DNA of 8,769 bases, from positions 1-8,769 of the forward strand of contig CALNBE010000191.1 in NCBI GenBank assembly GCA_937874455.1, written 5' to 3'. Under the pieces are notes generated by a model. It made no database searches, was not told where the DNA came from, and saw only the letters and a program-made list of their open reading frames with translations. The DNA is from an uncultured Opitutia bacterium (lineage in GTDB: Bacteria > Verrucomicrobiota > Verrucomicrobiia > Opitutales > UBA953). Positions 1 to 5,158 of the stretch are shown piece after piece. A program made the translations under genes and the position numbers. The first letter of the stretch is position 1. Every line of letters starts with the position of its first letter.

Positions 1-69
1 GAGGGTGTCACTGAGTTTCTTGCTACTCGCAGTAAGGGCAGGTTTGGCTATTTTGGTTTTTCGTTTCAT
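1..69 (-). CDS. Possible partial hypothetical gene, N-terminus only (runs off left edge)
   Basis: An ATG on the minus strand at 69-67 opens a frame with no stop up to the edge of the window (23 codons). The peptide starts MKRKTKIAKPALTAS and is strongly basic, with a lysine/arginine-rich start. It lies on the same strand as the helicase operon, beyond the repeat region. There is no convincing Shine-Dalgarno sequence upstream. A basic N-terminus is common in small DNA-binding or mobilisation accessory proteins, but nothing here allows a family call, and a 23-codon open stretch can occur by chance. Confidence 0.35.
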   Translation of the reverse strand, partial: MKRKTKIAKPALTASSKKLSDTL

Positions 70-319
70 GGCATGATGTTTTTCAGATGAGCAAATTTTT
101 CACTGACTAGGATTTCTTTGGGGACGTTTTCCCCACCGCAACCGGGGGGTGTCAGGAAGTACCTATACCCCCCCCTGTGCATGGGGTGTGTTGGGGTGGG
201 TGCGGATGGTCTGCAGTGTGCAGTGCACTGTGCAGTGCCTATTATATATAGGCACACTGCACTACTGCACACCTGCCCACACAAGGACTGCAGTGCAGTC
301 GAAAATGCACACCACTGCA
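70..319. other. Non-coding 250-base region between helicase stop and left partial ORF
   Basis: No credible gene is seen here; the short open frames on both strands are made of repeats and low-complexity residues. The region holds a small hairpin (120-134, GGGGA/TCCCC arms), a G6/C8 hairpin (144-175), a G-rich stretch (183-200) and the CACTGCA-family repeat cluster (212-330). The position directly downstream of a replicative helicase gene fits an origin. Confidence 0.7.
144..175. repeat. G6/C8 inverted repeat (possible hairpin)
   Basis: A run of six G at 144-149 faces a run of eight C at 168-175. An inner AGG (154-156) can pair with CCT (162-164) around the loop AAGTA. This gives a GC-rich, imperfect stem-loop. 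No T-tract follows on either strand, so it does not look like an ordinary intrinsic terminator. It sits about 36 bases from the repeat cluster and might form part of the same origin. Confidence 0.55.
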
Positions 320-330
320 CTACTGCACTG
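212..330. repeat. Iteron-like CACTGCA/TGCAGTG repeat cluster, candidate replication origin
   Basis: TGCAGTG occurs at 212-218, 219-225, 231-237 and 289-295. Its complement CACTGCA occurs at 255-261 and 313-319, with a further copy at 388-394 inside the end of the helicase gene. A 16-base unit CACTGCACTACTGCAC is repeated exactly at 255-270 and 313-328. An AT-only stretch TATTATATATA (240-250) is bracketed by GTGCCTAT (235-242) and its complement ATAGGCAC (248-255). GACTGCA/TGCAGTC form a perfect inverted repeat at 286-300. Multiple short repeats flanking an AT-rich core beside a helicase gene match the layout of iteron-type origins. The origin role is inferred; a binding array for a regulator is the alternative. 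Confidence 0.6.
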
Positions 331-1669
331 ATTTGCATAATCTCCATTGCATAAATTGGTTAGAAATAATGCCAGTTGCGAGCATCTCACTGCACTTACT
401 TTGTGCCCAGCGCTCTTTTACCCCGAGTGCACACATGACTGCAGAAATGACGTCTTTTCGCTGGGAAAAAGTCTTCTTTCCGCCCTCGAAAACTTCCTCC
501 GCAATCTCACGCAATTCGGCCTCTTTTTCCGCCTTTTTTGCTTTGGCTTTTTCTTCCGCTGGGGAGGTGCAGGAAACGTGCATCATGTGCTCGTCACTCC
601 ATTGGAAGCAGAGGGCTTTGTTTTCGGGGATGGGAGCACCGCGCATCTGTTCGCCGTAAACCATCGTCACCCCGTCTTTGACTTTGAGGATGATGTTGGA
701 TTCGGCTTTGCGCATCCCTTGCTTGCCAAGCCAGCCGCGGGCGGAGCTGTTGGCATTGCTGCCCTCGTTGCTGTGCACGACACCGATGATCGGGCAGTCA
801 AAGCGGATGGCGAACTTGTGCAGGTCGAGAAGCAGGGCGACGCATTCCTTGTCGTCGTTGATGCTGGTCACCATGTCGGCAACGCCGTCGATCATGACAG
901 CGAAGATGCCGCCGTGCTTGCGGTTCATCTCTTCAAGGATGAGGGGCAGTGCTTCGCGGATTTCGGAGGGAGACATGCCGGTGACGCAAAACGATTCGAT
1001 CCAAGGCGGCATGGTGTCGATGCCGGCGCGTTTGAGGATGCGGCGGGCGACTTGGTCGGCGTCATAGGTGCTTTGCTCGGTGTCGATGCGCAGGAGGCAG
1101 CGGCCGCGCGGACGGGTGGAACTGGCACCAAGAGTGTCGGCGGCGGGCAAGGAGTGCTCGGCAATGATGGCGGCGGCAGTCCATGCGCTGAGGAAGGCGG
1201 TTTTGCCGGTCTTGGCTTGGGAGGTGATGAAGGTGAGGTTGCCGGGGGTGGAAACGGGAACGTCTCCGAGAAAGAAGCGCGGCTCGGGTTTGGCCGGCGG
1301 CTGTTCCATGTCGAGGCGGCAGGCAAGGAACTTGGCAAGGAGGTGTTCGTTGTTGCCGGTGCCAAGCACGCTTTGGCGGAGTTCTGCGACGATATCGGCA
1401 AAGCGTTCCTCGGCTTCAAGGATCATCCCCTCGCGGTTGAGGTTGATGGCAGCGGCAAACAGGTCGTTGATGCGCTTGTCGAGGAAGTCGGCATTGCTGG
1501 CGTGGGTGACGTTGATGCCGGGACTGTCTTCCACGCCGCCGTTGGCAGCGTGGCGCGCGGCAAGTTCGTCGGGATCGTGCACCGGGTCGTTGTCGGCCGT
1601 TTCGGGTGGCGGTGTTGGCTGTGGTGCCTTGGTCGAGGGCGCAGGTGTCGGGGAATTGTTCGTTTTCAT
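320..1669 (-). CDS. RepA-type RecA-fold helicase ATPase (AAA_25-like)
   Basis: This 449-residue protein is likely the ring-forming, ATP-driven replicative helicase of the element. A proline-rich, disordered N-terminus (1-25) precedes a RecA-like ATPase core (about 125-365). Walker A reads SQAKTGKT (150-157; K156, T157), followed by DTEQS (196-200, E198 a probable catalytic glutamate), Walker B FAVMIDG (256-262, D261), VVHSNE (297-302, H299) and SARGWLGKQG (309-318, R311). These motifs are known from the AAA_25/RepA-like ATPases found beside primases in plasmids and integrative elements. A lysine/glutamate-rich linker (370-392) leads to a possible winged-helix tail (about 398-440). Its start overlaps the primase stop in ATGA (1669-1666), suggesting translational coupling. 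The TAG stop falls inside the repeat cluster. Confidence 0.85.
   Translation of the reverse strand: MKTNNSPTPAPSTKAPQPTPPPETADNDPVHDPDELAARHAANGGVEDSPGINVTHASNADFLDKRINDLFAAAINLNREGMILEAEERFADIVAELRQSVLGTGNNEHLLAKFLACRLDMEQPPAKPEPRFFLGDVPVSTPGNLTFITSQAKTGKTAFLSAWTAAAIIAEHSLPAADTLGASSTRPRGRCLLRIDTEQSTYDADQVARRILKRAGIDTMPPWIESFCVTGMSPSEIREALPLILEEMNRKHGGIFAVMIDGVADMVTSINDDKECVALLLDLHKFAIRFDCPIIGVVHSNEGSNANSSARGWLGKQGMRKAESNIILKVKDGVTMVYGEQMRGAPIPENKALCFQWSDEHMMHVSCTSPAEEKAKAKKAEKEAELREIAEEVFEGGKKTFSQRKDVISAVMCALGVKERWAQSKCSEMLATGIISNQFMQWRLCKSVQ
333..354. repeat. Tandem TTGCATAA direct repeat
   Basis: TTGCATAA is present exactly at 333-340 and 347-354, a 14-base period. It lies in the last codons of the helicase gene, next to the CACTGCA repeat cluster, so it may be a second motif of the candidate origin. 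With only two 8-base copies, chance cannot be excluded. Confidence 0.35.
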
Positions 1670-3429
1670 AAAGGGAGCCGTTTAAGGAAATGTGCGGGCA
1701 GTTCCGGGTGAAAGGGATTGCTGGCATCAGGGGTGATGCAGTCATTGAGGTCTTTGCCGCCGGAGGCGGGCAGGAATTGGGAAAGGTTGAAGGCATCAAC
1801 GGTAGCGCCAGCGGCGCGCAGTTCGCGGGCACGGTTCACGCAGGCGGCTTTTCCGGCAGCGTCTTGGCGATAGATGAGGCGGACGTGCTTGCCCTTGAAC
1901 AGCGGCAATGCCTCGGGGCTGATGCCGATGTTTTCCCCCATCAGCGCGACAACACCGATGCGGGAAAGGGGTGCTTCCATGAGGCAGAGCAGGGTAAAGG
2001 TAGCGAGCAGGTCGGGGCCGCCAGCGGCGAACAGGACGGCGTCATGCTCCCAGATGGTGGCGGTGCCGACTGGCCAGCCGGAGGCGGAACCGGGCAAGGT
2101 CTTGGCCTTCTTGCCGCCGATGTCTTGCCAGTGCTGCCCGTCCATGCGGCGGGCTTGGGCAACACGTCGGCAGTCGTCGGTGAGGATCCATGCCGGGTGC
2201 TCTTCGTCAGCATCCCATACGTTGCCAAAGCGAAGCAGTCCGCGGTCACTGGCAATCTGCAATCCGGCGAAGCAGGGCAGGTGTCGCTGTTGCTGCAACG
2301 TCGCCAGGGCGGAAAGGCTGCCAGTGTGCAGGGCAGGCGGAAGTTCAGTGCCATTGATGGCGGTCTGTGGCGCCGCCGTTGTTGTCTTGGCGGATGCTGG
2401 CAACGATGCCGCCGTGCTTTGTGCTGGCAGGACAGGGCGCGGAAAGATCAGGCGAAGTTTTCCTCCGTTGCGCTGAATGCGACGGCGTCCAGCGGCGGCA
2501 GGGTCAAAGCCGTATTGCTGGGCGTAGTGCACAAGCGTCCCGACGCCGATTTGCTTGAGCCGTGCTTTCCATTTCTCGGCGTATTCACCGGGCTTTTCCT
2601 CGGGCGACCATTGCATGAGCAGGCGCGTCCCTTCTTCCATTGGCAGCACCGTCCAGACGGCGGAAGAAATACGAAGCCAATCGTCATAGTCAGGCTTGGG
2701 CGGGATATAGCAGAGCATTTCCAGCAGCTCGCCCGCGGAGGTGTCAACCGGAGGCCGCCAGCAATCGGGCATACGTCCGCTTGGCTTGCTCGGTGTAGTT
2801 GCTGCCAGCGGCGGCAAAATTCGCGCATCTGGGTTGAGCCAGGGCATCGGGTCATGACTTACGAAGCACAGGCGCAACGGGTCTTTTGTGCTCCGGTCAA
2901 TTTGCAGGCCGTAGCGATCGAGGAAGTGTTTTTCTACGGCGGCGAAGCTGGCAGCGTGCTTGGTCACGTCGGCCTCGATGCGGATGAGGCATTTTAATCC
3001 CTCGCCGGATGGAGAAACAAAAAATGCCGCAACGTACGGGTCGGCGCGCAACTGTTCCTTTACGGTCTCCATGTCTTGCAGCTGCTTGTTGTCCTTGCGG
3101 TCGAGGTCGGCTTGCAGGAGGCCGCTGTGTGCTTCCAGCCTTTGCTCAATGGGTACGCTGGCATCACGGGTGAAGACGGTGCCAGACAATGACACCGCAG
3201 GCAGCCGACGCTTGGCGGCGGTGTATCCCTCCTTGTCGCCCTTCGCAACCATGAGCCGGAGTCGCTCAATCAACGCTTCCCATTCGTCCGACTGGATACG
3301 CTGCATGAGCGCACCAATGGAAAGCGTTTCCTCGGGTGTTTGGGCAAAGGCACTGGCAAAGAAGCTGACTTTCTCGGGGAACGTGTCAGTGTCAGTGCTG
3401 GCACCGCTGGCATGGAGTGATGCGACCAT
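1666..3429 (-). CDS. Primase-like protein: BT4734/VirE-N-like, PriCT-2-like and degenerate Toprim-like domains
   Basis: A 587-residue protein likely to prime replication of the element. The N-terminal part (about 78-200) resembles the BT4734-like/VirE N-terminal domain, thought to be related to archaeo-eukaryotic primases. It has LLQADLDRKDN (104-114, acidic D108 and D110), FFVSPSGEGLK (136-146) and DPLRLCFVSHDP (183-194). A PriCT-2-like helical domain follows (about 231-309, DYDDWLRISSAVW at 247-259). After a low-complexity linker (about 330-365), the C-terminus looks Toprim-like: VLFAAGGPDLLAT (465-477) and RLIYRQDAAGKAA (517-529). The expected metal-binding Glu is Ala and the first Asp of DxD is Arg. 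The frame stays open to 3936, but that stretch encodes the overlapping 145-residue protein in another frame, so I start at ATG 3429, 11 bases after its stop; TTG slightly upstream is possible. It ends in an ATGA overlap with the helicase. Confidence 0.8.
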   Translation of the reverse strand: MVASLHASGASTDTDTFPEKVSFFASAFAQTPEETLSIGALMQRIQSDEWEALIERLRLMVAKGDKEGYTAAKRRLPAVSLSGTVFTRDASVPIEQRLEAHSGLLQADLDRKDNKQLQDMETVKEQLRADPYVAAFFVSPSGEGLKCLIRIEADVTKHAASFAAVEKHFLDRYGLQIDRSTKDPLRLCFVSHDPMPWLNPDARILPPLAATTPSKPSGRMPDCWRPPVDTSAGELLEMLCYIPPKPDYDDWLRISSAVWTVLPMEEGTRLLMQWSPEEKPGEYAEKWKARLKQIGVGTLVHYAQQYGFDPAAAGRRRIQRNGGKLRLIFPRPVLPAQSTAASLPASAKTTTAAPQTAINGTELPPALHTGSLSALATLQQQRHLPCFAGLQIASDRGLLRFGNVWDADEEHPAWILTDDCRRVAQARRMDGQHWQDIGGKKAKTLPGSASGWPVGTATIWEHDAVLFAAGGPDLLATFTLLCLMEAPLSRIGVVALMGENIGISPEALPLFKGKHVRLIYRQDAAGKAACVNRARELRAAGATVDAFNLSQFLPASGGKDLNDCITPDASNPFHPELPAHFLKRLPL

Positions 3430-3440
3430 GTCCGGCAAGG

Positions 3441-3878
3441 TCAGTTGTTGCGCGCTTTGCTCATGGAATCCGCCGCGCCCGCTCTTTCCATCTGCACAAG
3501 CGTCGCGTTGATCCGTTGCAGAAACAGGCCGTACTGTTGCACAAGCATCACCGTCAGCGCGTTCATCTCTCCCGCCGGGCGGCCGCCCTTGGGGATGTCG
3601 ATGTAAAGGCCGTGCCAGTAGATCCCCCCGTCGCAAAGGTGGCAGCCGATGATGGCGATGTAGTCCAAGCCGACAACCAACTGAAAGGCGTTCGGGAAGG
3701 TTTCGATCTCTTGCGCTGTTGCCGGCGGCCGCAGCACGCGCTCGGCGATTTCTGAGTAGATGTTGCAGTCGCGGGCAAACTTCTCCGCCGCCTCGTTCAA
3801 GACGAATTTGACAACGTACGTGCCGCCGACCAAGCCGGGTTTTGTGCTCGGATTGGCGGTTTTGTGATTGGTGTTCAT
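3441..3878 (-). CDS. Conserved-looking hypothetical protein of the replication operon
   Basis: This 145-residue protein is not one I recognise. It is predicted soluble and mixed alpha/beta, with no signal peptide or convincing membrane helix. Visible features are a beta-like segment TYVVKFVLNEAAEKFARDC (20-38), a hydrophobic core FQLVVGLDYIAIIG (65-78) running into a CHLC pair (79-82), a GIYWHGLYIDIPKGGRPAGE stretch (85-104) and a C-terminal helix (about 104-132). The single CxxC is not enough to call a zinc site. Its start overlaps the stop of the upstream HTH gene in ATGA, it has an AAAAGGAG-type ribosome site, and the primase starts 11 bases after its stop. It is therefore probably translated with the replication proteins. 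It could be a primase cofactor, a copy-number regulator or an anti-host factor; none is shown. Confidence 0.75.
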   Translation of the reverse strand: MNTNHKTANPSTKPGLVGGTYVVKFVLNEAAEKFARDCNIYSEIAERVLRPPATAQEIETFPNAFQLVVGLDYIAIIGCHLCDGGIYWHGLYIDIPKGGRPAGEMNALTVMLVQQYGLFLQRINATLVQMERAGAADSMSKARNN

Positions 3879-4147
3879 CGTGTTGCGACTCCTTTTGGGG
3901 TGCCGCCATTGATGGCGAGCTTGAGCAGGGCTTCATCCGCCTCTTGCATCGGGATGAGCACCGTGCGGTGCCCGGTCTTGAGGAAGGGGATAATTCCGCG
4001 CTTCATCAGGCGTTCAACGTGCCGCCGGGAACAGCCTAGGCGGCGGGCGTAGCCGTCAGGTCGGGTAAAGCGGGAGCCGGTTTGATCGTCGCCCGCGATG
4101 GTGTTGGACGTGCTTAGTCGTTCGGTGGTGTGTTCTGTTGCACTCAT
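3875..4147 (-). CDS. Excisionase-family helix-turn-helix DNA-binding protein
   Basis: A 90-residue protein with a MerR/excisionase-type (HTH_17-like) domain at about 28-77. The pattern GYARRLGCSRRHVERLMKRG (32-51) gives the helix-turn-helix, and IIPFLKTGHRTVLIPMQEAD (52-71) gives the wing and third helix. Residues 1-25 are polar and probably disordered. Proteins of this kind act as recombination directionality factors or as regulators in phages and integrative elements. As first gene of the replication operon, and about 3 kb from the integrase, it could control operon transcription, excision or both; the sequence does not decide. It overlaps the next gene by ATGA (3878-3875). Only a weak GGAAG-like ribosome site precedes the ATG at 4147-4145. 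Confidence 0.8.
   Translation of the reverse strand: MSATEHTTERLSTSNTIAGDDQTGSRFTRPDGYARRLGCSRRHVERLMKRGIIPFLKTGHRTVLIPMQEADEALLKLAINGGTPKGVATR
3889..3896 (-). promoter_or_regulatory. Ribosome binding site AAAAGGAG
   Basis: Read on the minus strand, AAAAGGAG lies about 11 bases before the ATG at 3878-3876. It supports that start for the 145-residue protein, even though the gene also overlaps the preceding stop codon. It is one of the clearest Shine-Dalgarno sequences in the window. Confidence 0.6.
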
Positions 4148-4280
4148 AGTGCTTCCAGAATATCACCAACTCGGTGCAGCGTCTTGTGCGGGCGTGGGAA
4201 TCGAAAAACCGTTCTGGACGCGCTCTATTTCGTCCGGTGCCGGGGATGCTTAAATGTCCAGCTCTGCGTCTCTGTGCAGC

Positions 4281-4349
4281 GGGCGGGGAAAGGCAGAAAA
4301 CAGGGCAAAGCAACCCCTCCTCTTCCCCCTTGAACCCCTATCCCCGCCC
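4281..4349. repeat. 9-base perfect inverted repeat GGGCGGGGA / TCCCCGCCC
   Basis: GGGCGGGGA (4281-4289) is matched by TCCCCGCCC (4341-4349), leaving a 51-base, purine-then-pyrimidine-rich loop. No T-tract follows, so it is not a standard terminator. It lies upstream of the replication operon and could be structural or a protein site; function is unknown. Confidence 0.4.
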
Positions 4350-4363
4350 CGTTCATTGCCGCC

Positions 4364-4378
4364 TTTCCTTGCAGGAAA
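4364..4378. promoter_or_regulatory. Palindrome TTTCCTTGCAGGAAA, possible operator
   Basis: A perfect 6-base dyad (TTTCCT/AGGAAA) with spacer TGC lies in the control region between the HTH gene and hicA. Its size and symmetry suit a dimeric regulator. Candidate binders are the 90-residue HTH protein or a host factor; this is inference. Confidence 0.4.
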
Positions 4379-4405
4379 ATGAGTGCTCGGAGTATGGTTG
4401 GCAAG

Positions 4406-4426
4406 TGTGAATAACCCTGTGAATAA
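4406..4426 (-). promoter_or_regulatory. Two tandem DnaA boxes (TTATTCACA)
   Basis: TGTGAATAA occurs at 4406-4414 and again at 4418-4426. On the minus strand each reads TTATTCACA, an exact fit to the TTATNCACA DnaA box consensus. The two copies sit in an exact 11-base direct repeat (TGTGAATAACC) with a 12-base period. They imply contact with the host initiator DnaA, either at an origin or as a transcriptional brake on the replication operon. Confidence 0.6.
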
Positions 4427-4540
4427 CCTTTCTTCGGGAATGCTTCGGGCGGCTATTGTCAGAAATGGGGATTTATTGGCGTTTATGTGCGGGCAACTCT
4501 TGGCGGCGTTGTTTTTGAAGAAGCAGTTGACTTTGTGTTT

Positions 4541-4559
4541 TGTGATACTACTCAGTATC
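4541..4559 (+). promoter_or_regulatory. Likely hicAB promoter/operator with palindrome GATACT-ACTC-AGTATC
   Basis: GATACT (4544-4549) and AGTATC (4554-4559) form a perfect dyad with a 4-base spacer. TGTGATACT (4541-4549) resembles an extended -10 element, although no good -35 is correctly spaced; TTGACT lies at 4527-4532. The dyad ends 2 bases before the hicA ATG. HicB antitoxins with a ribbon-helix-helix domain are known to repress their own promoters, so this is a plausible HicB operator. Confidence 0.5.
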
Positions 4560-4561
4560 GC

Positions 4562-4759
4562 ATGCCAAGAAAGATCCGCGAACTCGAAGCCGAATTGAAA
4601 CGTGCGGGGTTCATCATCGAACCGGGAAAGGGCAGCCACCGCGTGTGGAAAAAGGGCAGTGTTCGTGTGACGATGTCGGGCAAGTCCGGTGCGGATGCGC
4701 ACCATTATCAAGAGAAGGATGTCAAACAAGCCCTCCTGAAAATCAAAGAAAGCAACTAA
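4562..4759 (+). CDS. hicA: HicA-family mRNA interferase toxin
   Basis: A 65-residue protein matching the usual HicA length and pattern: IRELEAELKRAGF (5-17) followed by GKGSHRVWKKG (22-32), with the conserved, probably catalytic His at 26. HicA toxins adopt a dsRNA-binding-like fold and cleave or inactivate mRNA in the cytoplasm. The frame stays open upstream to 4487, but the HicA homology begins at MPRKIRELEA, so I start at ATG 4562. No Shine-Dalgarno sequence precedes it, and the putative -10 lies only about 13 bases upstream, which would give a leaderless or nearly leaderless mRNA. The antitoxin gene starts 3 bases after its stop. The pair probably stabilises the element. Confidence 0.9.
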   Translation: MPRKIRELEAELKRAGFIIEPGKGSHRVWKKGSVRVTMSGKSGADAHHYQEKDVKQALLKIKESN

Positions 4760-4761
4760 CC

Positions 4762-5109
4762 ATGAAAAAGCAGATCAAGGAAAAGTCCGCGCAATACCTC
4801 AAAATCGTCAAATGGTCGGATGAGGATAAGTGCTACGTCGGCACTTGCCCCGGCCTGTTCTTCGGCGGTTGCCACGGACAGGATGAGGTGGCGGTTTACA
4901 AGGAACTGTGCGAGATCGTCGATGAGGTCATTGAGAACATGATCAAGGGAAAGGAAAAGTTTCCCGAGCCGACGGCCAAGGAGTACAGCGGGAAGTTTCT
5001 TGTGCGCGTGAAGCCGGAGATTCATCAACGCGCGGTGCTGGCGGCTGCCGAACGGCATCAAAGCCTCAACGCCTTTGTCGGCGAGGCACTGGCAGAGGCA
5101 GTTTCCTGA
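4762..5109 (+). CDS. hicB: HicB-family antitoxin
   Basis: A 115-residue partner of the upstream toxin. The N-terminal part (about 10-65) has the HicB layout: YLKIVKWSDEDKCYVGTCPG (12-31), then FFGGCHGQDEVAVYKELCEI (33-52). The C-terminal part (about 77-113), GKFLVRVKPEIHQRAVLAAA and QSLNAFVGEAL, is a ribbon-helix-helix DNA-binding domain of the kind that represses the operon. HicB neutralises HicA by direct binding and usually autoregulates. The start is ATG 4762, 3 bases after hicA; the same frame is open further upstream inside hicA, but that part lacks HicB similarity. The order toxin-then-antitoxin is typical of hicAB. Confidence 0.9.
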   Translation: MKKQIKEKSAQYLKIVKWSDEDKCYVGTCPGLFFGGCHGQDEVAVYKELCEIVDEVIENMIKGKEKFPEPTAKEYSGKFLVRVKPEIHQRAVLAAAERHQSLNAFVGEALAEAVS

Positions 5110-5158
5110 TAGGTATGCGCGCAGGAGGCATCCGGTGGCAACAACGGTCGCAGCGGCT

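Larger units (their letters stand above)
4148..4561. other. Divergent control region between replication operon and hicAB
   Basis: These 414 bases separate the minus-strand HTH gene from plus-strand hicA. I see no credible gene; the 85-residue minus-strand frame over part of it (4056-4313) is arginine/proline-rich and overlaps the HTH gene out of frame. The region should hold the promoter of the replication operon, though I cannot pick convincing boxes. It contains a 9-base inverted repeat (4281-4289/4341-4349), a palindrome (4364-4378), two DnaA boxes (4406-4426) and the hicA promoter/operator. Confidence 0.7.

Noticed and set aside
212..330. CRISPR array
   Set aside because: The repeats are 7-16 bases long, occur in both orientations and overlap, with no regular spacers and no cas genes nearby.
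347..1711. Long plus-strand open frame (454 codons) opposite the helicase gene
   Set aside because: It is Gly/Val/Ala-rich with no recognisable motif and lies antisense to a gene with clear Walker motifs; a GC-rich shadow frame.
1690..2997. Long plus-strand open frame (435 codons) opposite the primase gene
   Set aside because: Antisense to recognisable primase-type domains and compositionally biased; no start-site or family support.
3430..3936. N-terminal extension of the primase frame to an ATG at 3936
   Set aside because: The extra 169 residues are Arg/His-rich and overlap the 145-residue protein, which has a good ribosome site and an ATGA overlap with the preceding gene. The recognisable domains all lie after ATG 3429.
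4056..4313. 85-codon minus-strand frame upstream of and overlapping the HTH gene
   Set aside because: Cys/Arg/Pro-rich, out of frame with the HTH gene and without any motif; more likely control region.
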